Origin: RGIG5057 sp964642045
Lineage (GTDB): Bacteria > Bacillota > Clostridia > TANB77 > CAG-465
Direction: 5' to 3'
Assembly: GCA_964642045.1 (NCBI GenBank)
Contig: CAZXLZ010000010.1
Location: forward strand, 1 to 28,736
DNA length: 28,736 bases
Shown here: piece by piece, positions 14,614-22,301 of the stretch
Position numbering within the stretch: the first letter of the stretch is position 1
Layout of the letters: each line of letters begins with the position of its first letter
Position numbers and translations under genes: made by a program
The notes under the pieces: generated by a model
The model's input: only the letters and a program-made list of their open reading frames with translations
Database searches by the model: none
Told to the model about the DNA's origin: nothing

Positions 14614-16431
14614 TTATCTTCCAGTATTTGGGTTTGGAATCCAATCTGATGGTTTTTCTGGTTGTGGTTCTGGATCAACTGGAACTTTTTCTTCATAAAT
14701 TTCAAATGATGCAGAAGTTGCTTCATTTGCTTTATTTCCAGCAGCATCACTTGCTGTACCAGCAACTATAGTGATGTTTTTACCATTTCCAATTTCACCT
14801 TGGATATTAGATAAAGTTATATTTCTAGATGCAAGACCTGTACCTGTTACTTGAACGTCTGCAGTAAATCCATTTAATTTAATATTTTCTCTAGTTAATG
14901 TTATGCTAGTTACTGCTTTGTTATCACTGTATTTAGCAACGAATACTAATGATCCACCTTTGCTTATTTTTCCTAGACTTGGTCCTGTTATCTTAAGTAC
15001 TGGTGCAATTGTATCTGGAATTTCAACTGTTTTTGCAATTACATTAAATGTACTAGATGTTTTACCATCTGCCATATTACCAGATGTATCTATAGCTGTT
15101 CCACCATTTACTGTTATATACTTTCCGTTTCCTACACCTTTTATATTAGATATAGTAACAACTCTTTGGCTTAAACCTGTTCCAGATATTGTAACATCTC
15201 CTGTAAATCCTACTAGTCCTATATGACCTTTTGTTAGGTTTATAGTTTTGATTGCAACATTATCTGAATAGTTAAATACAAATCTAACTGTTCCACCTTC
15301 AACTATTTCAGCTGGGTTTGGTGCAGATATTGTAAGTACTGGTTTTATTGTATCTGCTACTGTTTTTGCAGTTACATTAAATGTGCTAGATGTTTTACCA
15401 TCTGCCATGTTACCAGATGTATCTATAGCTGTTCCACCATTTACTGTTATATATTTTCCGTTTCCTACACCTTTTATGTTAGATATAGTAACTGTTCTTT
15501 GAGAAAGTCCTGTTCCAGATATTGCAATATCTCCTGTAAATCCTACTAGTCCTATATGACCTTTTGTTAGGTTTATAGTTTTAATTGCAACATTATCTGA
15601 ATAGTTAAGTGTAAAGCTTACAGACCCACCTTCTACAATTGAACTTGCACTTGGTGCAGATATTGTAAGTACTGGTTTTACTGTATCAGCTACTGTTTTT
15701 GCAGTTACATTAAATGTGCTAGATGTTTTACCATCTGCTAAATTACCTTCTGCATCTATAGCTGTTCCACCATTTACTGTTATATATTTTCCGTTTCCTA
15801 CACCTTTTATGTTAGATATAGTAACTGTTCTTTGAGAAAGTCCTGTTCCAGATATTGCAATATCTCCTGTAAATCCTACTAGTCCTATATGACCAGTTGT
15901 TAAATTTATAGTTTTTACTGCAGTATTATCTGAATAGTTAAAAGTAAAGCTTATTGATCCACCTTCAACAACTGAACTTGCACTTGGTGCAGATATTGTA
16001 AGTACTGGTTTTGTAGTATCAGCTGGTACATCTTTTTCTATAGTAAATTTAGAAGATGTAACACCATTAGCAAATGAACCGTCTACTTTAGATATAGCTG
16101 TTCCACCATTTACTGTTATGTATTTTCCAGATCCTTCACCTTGAACATTAGATATAGTTACTTTATATTGTCTGTTACCAAGATCAGTTACAGACATATT
16201 ACCACTAAATCCTGCAAGTCCTATATGACCATCTGTAAGGTTCATAATGGCATCTGCTCCACTATAAGTAAATGTAAAGCTTACGCTTCCTCCTTCCTTA
16301 ACTGTACTTGCACTTGGTGCACTAACAGCTAAGTAAACACCATTTGCTGCGCTAACTGTTACTAGCGGCATAGATGTTAATGTTATAGCTATTAATAATA
16401 CACTAGCGAATATTTTTTTAATATTTAACAT
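14614..16431 (-). CDS. Secreted surface protein with five Ig-like repeats and C-terminal NPNTG motif
   Basis: Protein of 605 residues from the ATG at 16431, which has GGAGG 8 bases upstream; the open frame's TTG at 16446 overlaps that site and is rejected. Residues 1-29 are a signal peptide (KK, then a hydrophobic core, VSA-A). Five beta-rich repeats follow: a divergent one (32-138), three nearly identical 111-residue units (141-473: KPVLTISAP, VEGG, NYSDN, GHIGLVGFTGD, GNGKYITVNGGTAID) and a divergent last one (to about 575). A PEPQPEKP linker leads to DWIPNPNTGR and stop. The NPNTG resembles class B sortase motifs, but the hydrophobic segment and basic tail are absent. A perfect SigA promoter drives it. 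Role in adhesion or surface layer is inferred. Confidence 0.85.
   Translation of the reverse strand: MLNIKKIFASVLLIAITLTSMPLVTVSAANGVYLAVSAPSASTVKEGGSVSFTFTYSGADAIMNLTDGHIGLAGFSGNMSVTDLGNRQYKVTISNVQGEGSGKYITVNGGTAISKVDGSFANGVTSSKFTIEKDVPADTTKPVLTISAPSASSVVEGGSISFTFNYSDNTAVKTINLTTGHIGLVGFTGDIAISGTGLSQRTVTISNIKGVGNGKYITVNGGTAIDAEGNLADGKTSSTFNVTAKTVADTVKPVLTISAPSASSIVEGGSVSFTLNYSDNVAIKTINLTKGHIGLVGFTGDIAISGTGLSQRTVTISNIKGVGNGKYITVNGGTAIDTSGNMADGKTSSTFNVTAKTVADTIKPVLTISAPNPAEIVEGGTVRFVFNYSDNVAIKTINLTKGHIGLVGFTGDVTISGTGLSQRVVTISNIKGVGNGKYITVNGGTAIDTSGNMADGKTSSTFNVIAKTVEIPDTIAPVLKITGPSLGKISKGGSLVFVAKYSDNKAVTSITLTRENIKLNGFTADVQVTGTGLASRNITLSNIQGEIGNGKNITIVAGTASDAAGNKANEATSASFEIYEEKVPVDPEPQPEKPSDWIPNPNTGR
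15013..16011 (-). repeat. Three tandem 333-bp coding repeats
   Basis: Near-identical DNA copies inside the surface protein gene; for example GGTGCAGATATTGTAAGTAC recurs at 15320, 15653 and 15986, exactly 333 bases apart. High DNA identity implies recent duplication or gene conversion and allows slip-mediated size variation. The first and last repeats of the protein are much more diverged. Confidence 0.9.
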
Positions 16432-16466
16432 TTTAATTACCTCCAATTAAATATCTTACAATTTCA

Positions 16467-16495
16467 ATTATAGCATAATTTACATAACATGTCAA
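16467..16495 (-). promoter_or_regulatory. Consensus SigA promoter of the surface protein gene
   Basis: Minus strand TTGACA (16490-16495), 17-base spacer, TATAAT (16467-16472): a perfect vegetative consensus, 35 bases before the start codon. It suggests strong expression in growing cells. Confidence 0.88.
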
Positions 16496-16532
16496 TATGT
16501 TTGTAATATTTTTTAAATATTTTTTTATTTTA

Positions 16533-16561
16533 GTATTTTTTTATAAAAAATGCTCAAATTA
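16533..16561 (+). promoter_or_regulatory. Candidate SigG promoter of the first SASP gene
   Basis: GTATT (16533-16537), 17 bases, CAAATTA (16555-16561), a fair match to the forespore SigG pattern. A small hairpin GAAAACA/TGTTTTC (16567-16585) follows in the leader. No SigA consensus is visible. Confidence 0.45.
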
Positions 16562-16618
16562 TATATGAAAACAATTTTTGTTTTCATACTTATTATATGT
16601 CTAGGAGGTGAATTTATA

Positions 16619-16798
16619 ATGGCAAAAGCTAACAAACAAGCTAAAGAAGCTTTAAACAAATTCAAAATGGAAGTTGCAAACGAAATTGGTGTTAACCTTA
16701 AACAAGGTTATAATGGTGATCTAACATCTAAACAAGCAGGTTCTGTAGGTGGAATGATGGTTAAAAAGATGATAGAAAAAGCTGCTAACCAAATGTAA
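16619..16798 (+). CDS. Alpha/beta-type small acid-soluble spore protein
   Basis: DNA-binding protein that coats forespore DNA and protects it against UV and heat. It has 59 residues from ATG 16619, chosen because GGAGGTG lies 8 bases upstream and because family proteins begin here; the open frame's earlier ATG (16550) adds an unrelated hydrophobic stretch. Seen: the germination protease site MEVANEIGV and the conserved C-terminal block GYNGDLTSKQAGSVGGMMVKKMI. It is paired with a second copy downstream, each with its own promoter and terminator. Confidence 0.96.
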   Translation: MAKANKQAKEALNKFKMEVANEIGVNLKQGYNGDLTSKQAGSVGGMMVKKMIEKAANQM

Positions 16799-16825
16799 TT
16801 AGATAATAACTAAAAAATAAAAATG

Positions 16826-16876
16826 AAAGGCTATTTTGAAATAATATTATTCTTTGTTTCAAAATACGCCTTTTAT
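16826..16876 (+). terminator. Terminator after the first SASP gene
   Basis: Long stem AAAGGC-TATTTTGAAA paired with TTTCAAAATA-GCCTTT with one bulged base, then TTTTATTTT. Confidence 0.85.
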
Positions 16877-16906
16877 TTTACAAAATTTGTAATTTTATAA
16901 ATAAAT

Positions 16907-16935
16907 GTATAGTTTATAATAATATGCACATTATA
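16907..16935 (+). promoter_or_regulatory. SigG-like promoter of the second SASP gene
   Basis: GTATA (16907-16911, within TGTATA), 17 bases, CATTATA (16929-16935), a good match to the forespore SigG consensus, 28 bases before the start codon. Confidence 0.6.
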
Positions 16936-16962
16936 TATTTAGCAAACGGAGGTGAATTTGAA

Positions 16963-17139
16963 ATGGCATCTAACAAACAAGCTAAAGAAGCTTTAAACAG
17001 ATTTAAAATGGAAGTTGCAAGAGAAGTTGGTGTTAACCTTAAAGAAGGTTACAACGGTGATTTAACTTCTAAACAAGCAGGTAGCGTAGGCGGAATGATG
17101 GTTAAGAAAATGATAGAAAAAGTTGCTGGTCAAATGTAA
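16963..17139 (+). CDS. Alpha/beta-type small acid-soluble spore protein
   Basis: Second SASP, 58 residues from ATG 16963 with CGGAGGTG 9 bases upstream. It differs from the first copy at few positions, mostly conservative (MEVAREVGV at the protease site, KEGYNGDL, KVAGQM end). The close identity and head-to-tail order point to a local duplication. It functions in spore DNA protection and as an amino acid store at germination. Confidence 0.96.
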   Translation: MASNKQAKEALNRFKMEVAREVGVNLKEGYNGDLTSKQAGSVGGMMVKKMIEKVAGQM

Positions 17140-17161
17140 TTATATCAAAAAAGAGTAAAAT

Positions 17162-17208
17162 AATAGGTACATATATTTAAAGCATATATATGTACCTATT
17201 TATATTTT
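17162..17208. terminator. Bidirectional terminator between the second SASP gene and pheT
   Basis: Stem AATAGGTACATATAT (17162-17176) with ATATATATGTACCTATT (17184-17200). T-rich sequence follows on the plus strand and a U-containing tail on the minus strand, so it can serve both convergent units. Confidence 0.75.
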
Positions 17209-17241
17209 CTTCCTATTATATATATATATATTATATAAGAA

Positions 17242-19635
17242 CTATTCATTTATATGAATATTATTATTTTCAAAAGCGTTCAATATTTTTTCTCTTTCTA
17301 AATCTATTTCCTCTTTTGTTAAAGTATTTTCATACGAACCAATTGTAAATCTAATAGTAATAGTTTTCTTATCAGTATTTTTAGAATTTTTATCATATAC
17401 ATCAATAAGATTATATTCTAATAAGTATTTCATTTTAGCACCTTTAATAATATTTTCAATATTAGAATAAATTTCATCTTTATCTACTATTAATGATAAG
17501 TCAAAATTAACTGTCTGATATTTAGAAACTTCTTTATAACTAATATCATTTTTATTTATTTCATTTAGCTTATCTATATAAAGTTCTGAAATTACTACTT
17601 TAGCTTTTGAATTTATTTTACTTTGAACTTTTGGATTTAAAACTGAGATATATCCAATTACATCATCATTTACTAAAATTTCAAAACTATTTACCGGATG
17701 CATAAAATCTTCTATATTATCTTTTTTAACCCTATATTTAGCAGAAATATTCTTATTTATAGTTATAATATCATCTATCATAGATTTAGCTTCAAAAACA
17801 AGGTCTTTTTCATTTTTATTTGTACTTGATATAGCTAATCCTAAAACTTTTGATTCTTTTGCATTATTTCCATCAAATTTATACTCAAAAACTCTTCCTA
17901 TTTCAAATACTTTTACATCTGACATATATTTTATATTTTTATGCACAGCATAAATCATAGTTGGGGCCATGTTATATCTTAAAGTATTATCAAGTTTTAC
18001 TATACCATTTACTATTTTTAGATTATCTCTTACTTTTATTCCAAGTTCATTATTAAGTTCAGTGTTATACCAAACATAACTATGAATTTCATGCATACCA
18101 TATTTGCTTGCAAGTAACTCTTTAGATGAATATTCAAGCTTCCTTAATTCATCCTCTCTAACAGGAATGTTTGGCCATAAATTGGTTTTTGGCATAATAT
18201 TATCATATCCATGAATTCTAGCAATTTCTTCTATTATATCTGCTTTTTGACTTACATCTTTTGTTGCTCTAAAAGATGGCACATCAATATCTATATTTTT
18301 ACCATCAACTTTTAAACCATATTCTAAAGAAGTAAGCGTAGTTATAATCTCATCCATTGATATATCTTTTCCTATCATTCTATCAATATAGTCCTTATCA
18401 ATTTGAATGTTGATTTTAGGATATCTTTTTAAATAGACATCTGAAAAACAAGATGTAACTATCGCACCAGTATCATAATCTTTTAATAGTTTAATAAATC
18501 TAGCTATAGAAATATATGTAAGCTCTGGATCTAAAGTTTTTTCATAGCGCATTGCTGCATCAGTTCTTAAATCTAGTTTGCTTGCTGTTTTACGAATTGC
18601 TACTGCATCAAAATTTGCACTTTCTAAAAATAACGAATTTGTATCATTTGTTATTTCACTATTTAAACCACCCATTATACCAGCTATTGCCGTAGGAGCA
18701 CCAGACTCAGAACATATCATAAGAGTACCTTTATCTAACTTTCTTTCCTTTTCATCTAAAGTAGTAAAGTCTATATCTTCTTTTAAAGTTCTTACATTTA
18801 CTCCATTTACCTTTTTACTATCAAATGCATGCATAGGCTGTCCTAGTTCAAGCATAATGTAATTTGTTAAATCTGCTAAAAAGTTTAAGCTTCTCATATC
18901 ACAGTAATATAATCTTACTTTCATTTTCCATGGTGAAATTTTTCTTGTTATATTTTCAGCTTTAATTGCACTATATCTTAAACATAAAGGATTTTCGTCT
19001 TCTGCTTCCACTCCAATAGATAATTTTTCTAGATTATTATATAAGTTTAAATCTTCTATATCTAAAGGTTTTAATTTTCTACCAGTAATTGCAGCAATTT
19101 CTCTTGCAATTCCATAATGTCCCCAAAGATCTGGCCTATTTGTTAAAGATTTATTATCTACTTCATAAATAACATCATCTATAGGGATTATATTTTTTAT
19201 ATCTTCTCCAAGCTTTGCATCTTCATCTAATATAATTATTCCTGAATGATCATCACTTATTCCAAGTTCTTTTTCAGAAAGACACATACCAAAGCTTTCT
19301 ACTGAGGCAAGTGTTACTTTTGTTATCTCCTGCCCGCAAACTAAAGAGCCAACTTTTGCTAAAGCTACTTTTGCACCTTCTTTTACATTTGGAGCCCCAC
19401 ATACTATTTGAAGTTTTTCTTCTCCAGTATCCACTAATAATTTGTGAAGTTTGTTAGAGTTTTCCACATTTTCCACGCTTAAAATCTTAGCAACTATTAC
19501 ACCCTTTGTGTCTTCTCCACGTCTTATTATTCCTTCAACTTCTGCTGTTGACATAGTAAATTTATATATAAGTTTTTCTACATCTATTCCATCTAAATCA
19601 ACAAAGTCTTTTATCCAATTTATTGATATATACAT
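17242..19635 (-). CDS. pheT: Phenylalanyl-tRNA synthetase beta subunit
   Basis: Large, non-catalytic but editing subunit of the alpha2-beta2 PheRS. It has 797 residues, normal. Domains in order: N-terminal MYISINWIKDFVDLDG start, OB-fold tRNA-binding EMAP-like domain (about 40-150), B3/B4 editing domain (about 210-380, with ESANFDAVAIRKTASKL and RTDAAMRYEKTLDP), B5 domain (about 400-480), catalytic-like core, and a C-terminal ferredoxin-fold anticodon-binding domain (about 705-797). It starts 14 bases after pheS with AGGAGG 10 bases upstream. It is controlled with pheS by the T-box leader. Confidence 0.98.
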   Translation of the reverse strand: MYISINWIKDFVDLDGIDVEKLIYKFTMSTAEVEGIIRRGEDTKGVIVAKILSVENVENSNKLHKLLVDTGEEKLQIVCGAPNVKEGAKVALAKVGSLVCGQEITKVTLASVESFGMCLSEKELGISDDHSGIIILDEDAKLGEDIKNIIPIDDVIYEVDNKSLTNRPDLWGHYGIAREIAAITGRKLKPLDIEDLNLYNNLEKLSIGVEAEDENPLCLRYSAIKAENITRKISPWKMKVRLYYCDMRSLNFLADLTNYIMLELGQPMHAFDSKKVNGVNVRTLKEDIDFTTLDEKERKLDKGTLMICSESGAPTAIAGIMGGLNSEITNDTNSLFLESANFDAVAIRKTASKLDLRTDAAMRYEKTLDPELTYISIARFIKLLKDYDTGAIVTSCFSDVYLKRYPKINIQIDKDYIDRMIGKDISMDEIITTLTSLEYGLKVDGKNIDIDVPSFRATKDVSQKADIIEEIARIHGYDNIMPKTNLWPNIPVREDELRKLEYSSKELLASKYGMHEIHSYVWYNTELNNELGIKVRDNLKIVNGIVKLDNTLRYNMAPTMIYAVHKNIKYMSDVKVFEIGRVFEYKFDGNNAKESKVLGLAISSTNKNEKDLVFEAKSMIDDIITINKNISAKYRVKKDNIEDFMHPVNSFEILVNDDVIGYISVLNPKVQSKINSKAKVVISELYIDKLNEINKNDISYKEVSKYQTVNFDLSLIVDKDEIYSNIENIIKGAKMKYLLEYNLIDVYDKNSKNTDKKTITIRFTIGSYENTLTKEEIDLEREKILNAFENNNIHINE

Positions 19636-19649
19636 ACTATAAATTCCTC

Positions 19650-20678
19650 CTACTTAATGTTCATTTGTTTGAGCACTCTTATATCACAGCTGTTTAGTGC
19701 CCTCAAATCATTTATGTTATACTTCATCATCGCAAGCCTACTAAGTCCTAGTCCAAATGCAAATCCAGAATATTTTTCAGGATCTATACCACCCATTTTT
19801 AATACATTTGGATGTATCATTCCACATGGACAAAGCTCTATCCAAGTACCATGTTTACATACTTTACACCCTTCACCATTGCAATATGGGCATTTTATAT
19901 CAAGCTCAAATCCTGGCTCAACAAATGGAAAATACCCTGGTCTTAACCTTACTTCTACATCTTTTTTAAATACCTCTGATAAAAGTGTTTTCATAAAATA
20001 TATTAAATTTGCAATAGAAATATCCTTGTCAATCATCATACCCTCCATTTGAAAGAAAGTATTTTCATGTGATGCATCTAACGCTTCATTTCTAAAACAT
20101 CTTCCAGGAAATATTGCCTTTAGTGGTGCTCCATATTTAAGCATTATTTTATTTTGAGCAGCACTTGTCTGTGTTTTTAAAACCTGTCCATTTTCAAGCC
20201 AAAATGTATCTTGCATATCCCTTGCTGGGTGATATTTAGGAACATTTACTGCTTCAAAATTGTTGTATTCTGTTTCAACTTCATTTCCATCTTCTACAGT
20301 AAATCCCATTGATGTAAATATTTCTTCCAGCTCTTTACTTACAATAGTAATTGGATGAAGCGAACCAATCTTTTCACTAGATGGCAAAGTAATATCTATT
20401 TTCTCTGAATTTTCTATTTCTTTATTATACTCATACTCTTTTATTTCTTCCTTTTTTTCTTCTATAAGCTTCTCTATATTTTGTCTTAAAGTATTTGCCT
20501 TTTCACCAATTTCTTTTCTTTTTGATTCTTCAACACTTTTCAGATTTTTTAGTATTTCTATAACCTTGCCTTTTTTTCCTAGATACTCAACTCTTAGGTT
20601 TTCAACGTCGATATATGATTTTATCTGACTTACTTTACTTTCCATTTCCTTTTTTAACTGTAATATTTTTTCTTCCAT
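19650..20678 (-). CDS. pheS: Phenylalanyl-tRNA synthetase alpha subunit
   Basis: Catalytic class II subunit of PheRS. It has 342 residues from ATG 20678, chosen because GGAG lies 10 bases upstream and MEEKILQLKKE is the normal coiled-coil start; the longer open frame to 20717 runs into the T-box terminator and is rejected. Seen: N-terminal coiled coil (about 1-90), motif 2 region PGRCFRNEALDASHENTFFQMEG and motif 3 GFAFGLGLSRLAMM. A CPYCNGEGCKVCKHGTW insertion, with four cysteines in zinc-finger spacing, lies in the C-terminal part, as in some clostridial PheS. Confidence 0.98.
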   Translation of the reverse strand: MEEKILQLKKEMESKVSQIKSYIDVENLRVEYLGKKGKVIEILKNLKSVEESKRKEIGEKANTLRQNIEKLIEEKKEEIKEYEYNKEIENSEKIDITLPSSEKIGSLHPITIVSKELEEIFTSMGFTVEDGNEVETEYNNFEAVNVPKYHPARDMQDTFWLENGQVLKTQTSAAQNKIMLKYGAPLKAIFPGRCFRNEALDASHENTFFQMEGMMIDKDISIANLIYFMKTLLSEVFKKDVEVRLRPGYFPFVEPGFELDIKCPYCNGEGCKVCKHGTWIELCPCGMIHPNVLKMGGIDPEKYSGFAFGLGLSRLAMMKYNINDLRALNSCDIRVLKQMNIK

Positions 20679-20700
20679 CTTTATTTTACTCCTCTCAAAA

Positions 20701-20978
20701 AAAACAATAAAAGCCACTTCATCCTAAAATACATAGGACGAAATGACTTTTCATTCCGCGTTACCACCTAAATTCATCTAAATTAATATTAGATGCACCT
20801 TGATATATAGCTATAACGGGCTATCCCGCTCTTTTTTACTATATTAAATTCGAAAAGAGACCTCCAAAGTGAAATTTCAAAAATGAGATATACGTAGGTT
20901 CTCAGCCTAAGACCTACATTCTCTTTATATATCCTAACCATTTTCTACTTTGCTTCTTCATAGGCGATATTTTTTTGT
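20701..20978 (-). ncRNA. T-box riboswitch (phenylalanine specific) of pheST
   Basis: Leader RNA that senses uncharged tRNA-Phe. Seen on the minus strand: the near-invariant T-box AGGTGGTAACGCGG (20757-20770), a stem I region starting at the promoter side, a specifier context GAAATTTCAC whose UUC codon reads phenylalanine, and a terminator in which AAAAGTCATTTCGTCCTA pairs with TAGGATGAAGTGGCTTTT (20705-20746) followed by U-rich sequence. The T-box can pair alternatively to form the antiterminator. Starvation for charged tRNA-Phe should raise pheST expression. Confidence 0.95.
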
Positions 20979-20984
20979 AAAAAG

Positions 20985-21013
20985 ATTATATCATAGCAAA
21001 ATATAATTGTCAA
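20985..21013 (-). promoter_or_regulatory. Consensus SigA promoter of the pheST T-box leader
   Basis: Minus strand TTGACA (21008-21013), 17-base spacer, TATAAT (20985-20990): a perfect consensus, placed directly before the T-box stem I and directly after the preceding gene's stop. Confidence 0.92.
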
Positions 21014-21023
21014 ATTTAATTTT

Positions 21024-21410
21024 TTAATCTTCCTTTGATTTATTTAACTTTACTTTTTTATTATGAACAATAAACATCGGAATCGAAACTGCAAATACTG
21101 ATATATATGTGAATATATCTATTTTTAATCTATTTTGATCATTTAATCCACGTACGCCTTCTTCAAATTCTGCGTTTGGCAAATATAAATCAAGCAAGCT
21201 TTCAACTGTACCTATAATTCCAACAATTATCATACATAAAAAGATTATAAGCAAAATATATAAATATATTGTTCTAATAACATTTTCAAAACTTTCACTT
21301 TTTCCTTCTTCCCTATTTTTCTTTACAGCGTTTATTATCAAAACTAAAATTATTATTGGAAGTGCTAAACATATTATAGCAATTGGAATAGCAATTAACA
21401 TACCTAACAT
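21024..21410 (-). CDS. Small membrane protein, DUF5671-like
   Basis: Protein of 128 residues with three hydrophobic segments (about 5-28, 46-70 and 100-116) and a conserved-looking IRTIYLYILLIIFLCMIIVG core. GGAGG lies 7 bases before the ATG. It shares the spaced pattern VI-IYLYI-MI-VG-I--V-S then V-S-P--I-H-KK with the gene just upstream at 21423, so the two are probably diverged paralogs. The 13-base gap suggests one operon with the upstream gene. No catalytic motif is seen; function unknown. The pattern weakly resembles DUF5671. Confidence 0.65.
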   Translation of the reverse strand: MLGMLIAIPIAIICLALPIIILVLIINAVKKNREEGKSESFENVIRTIYLYILLIIFLCMIIVGIIGTVESLLDLYLPNAEFEEGVRGLNDQNRLKIDIFTYISVFAVSIPMFIVHNKKVKLNKSKED

Positions 21411-21422
21411 ATAAAATCCTCC

Positions 21423-21725
21423 TTAAGATAATTTTTCATTCATAGCTTTTTTGCTATGATAGATATAAATTGGCGCGCTAACTCCAACTATTGCAATTGA
21501 TGAAATAACATTTCTTAGAGCACCTCTTTTTTCACTTTTCACACTATCTATGTATTTATCATTATACATGAAATCTATATCATCTTTATAACTATAATAT
21601 GAACTTACAACTGGAAAACAGTAACTAGATATACTATTTACAAAATAAATACTTCCAACTACTATCATTCCTAGGGTTATAAATGATACTATATATAAAT
21701 ATATAACTCTTATATTTTTTGACAT
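21423..21725 (-). CDS. Small membrane protein, paralog of the neighbour
   Basis: Protein of 100 residues with two membrane segments (about 8-30 and 70-90) enclosing an extracellular or lumenal loop rich in Tyr, Ser and Asp (YYSYKDDIDFMYNDKY), ending in a basic tail HSKKAMNEK. GGAGG lies 7 bases before the ATG. The N-terminal IRVIYLYIVSFITLGMIVVG and C-terminal VGVSAPIYIYHSKK match the corresponding parts of the following protein. It is upstream in the same short operon, after the hpf terminator. Function unknown. Confidence 0.65.
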   Translation of the reverse strand: MSKNIRVIYLYIVSFITLGMIVVGSIYFVNSISSYCFPVVSSYYSYKDDIDFMYNDKYIDSVKSEKRGALRNVISSIAIVGVSAPIYIYHSKKAMNEKLS

Positions 21726-21748
21726 TAATATTCCTCCTTAATTAAAAA

Positions 21749-21785
21749 GAAGCCTTACTTTAGTATTATTTTAAAGTAAAACTTC
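21749..21785 (-). terminator. Terminator of hpf
   Basis: On the minus strand GAAGTTTTACTTTA pairs with TAAAGTAAGGCTTC using two G-U pairs, followed by UUUUU. The mismatches on the plus strand show it is directional. Confidence 0.8.
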
Positions 21786-21794
21786 TAAGTTTTA

Positions 21795-22154
21795 TTATTC
21801 TTCTTCGCCTTCTAAAGCTTGTTCAATTGACATACCATCTAAAGTTTTATCATCAATTCCTTGTCTTCTTTTCTTTTCAAGAGCAGTTTTAACTTTTCTT
21901 GCTTGACCCTCTATTTTATGTGTTGTTTTTTCAATTCCTTGATATAAGTCGCTTGAGTCATCTACTGCTAAATAAGTACGTCCTTTATACTCTACTCTTA
22001 CGTCTACGTGATGAATACCTTTATTTGATGAAAAAGTTACATGACAAATTGTGTTATCATCAAAAAAGCTTTCAAGTTTTTTTATTCTTTCTTTAGTATA
22101 ATTTTCTATTCCTTCAGTAATATCTATATGTAATCCTGTTAAATCCAATTTCAT
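21795..22154 (-). CDS. hpf: Ribosome hibernation promoting factor, short form
   Basis: Binds the 30S decoding region and tRNA sites in stationary phase to store ribosomes. It has 119 residues from ATG 22154; the TTG at 22163 is rejected because GGAG overlaps it and lies 9 bases before this ATG. Seen: LDLTGLHIDITEGIENYTKERIKKLE start, VDVRVEYKGRTYLAVDDSSDLYQGIE and a Lys/Arg-rich helix TALEKKRRQG. Only the N-terminal S30AE domain is present; the C-terminal dimerisation domain typical of Firmicutes long HPF (~180 residues) is missing, replaced by an acidic tail (EQALEGEEE). It is monocistronic with its own promoter. Confidence 0.9.
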   Translation of the reverse strand: MKLDLTGLHIDITEGIENYTKERIKKLESFFDDNTICHVTFSSNKGIHHVDVRVEYKGRTYLAVDDSSDLYQGIEKTTHKIEGQARKVKTALEKKRRQGIDDKTLDGMSIEQALEGEEE

Positions 22155-22174
22155 TTTTATCAACTCCTACATAT

Positions 22175-22202
22175 ATTATACACTAGAAAAGTAAAATTTC
22201 AA
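22175..22202 (-). promoter_or_regulatory. Promoter of hpf
   Basis: Minus strand TTGAAA (22197-22202), 16-base spacer, TATAAT (22175-22180), about 20 bases before the start codon. A vegetative-type promoter. Confidence 0.7.
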
Positions 22203-22253
22203 GGAAAATTTATATTTTAGCATAATTTAGACAAAATACACATTTTATCATAA

Positions 22254-22292
22254 AAAATACACCTTAAAGAATATTTCTTTAAGATGTATTTT
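22254..22292 (-). terminator. Terminator of the 22302 gene
   Basis: Long inverted repeat AAAATACACCTTAAAGAA (22254-22272) with TTCTTTAAGATGTATTTT (22275-22292), with a U tract on the minus strand. The short loop and the 18-pair stem make it strong. Confidence 0.8.
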
Positions 22293-22301
22293 ATTTACAT
22301 T

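Noticed and set aside
15013..16011. CRISPR-like array
   Set aside because: The repeats are 333 bases, coding, in frame and without unique spacers; they encode Ig-like domains.
16550..16618. Hydrophobic leader on the first SASP, suggesting a secreted SASP
   Set aside because: The stretch is the 5' leader with promoter and hairpin; GGAGGTG directly precedes the ATG at 16619, the usual SASP start.
20679..20717. N-terminal extension of pheS
   Set aside because: The extra codons lie in the T-box terminator and have no ribosome binding site; GGAG and the normal start are at 20678.
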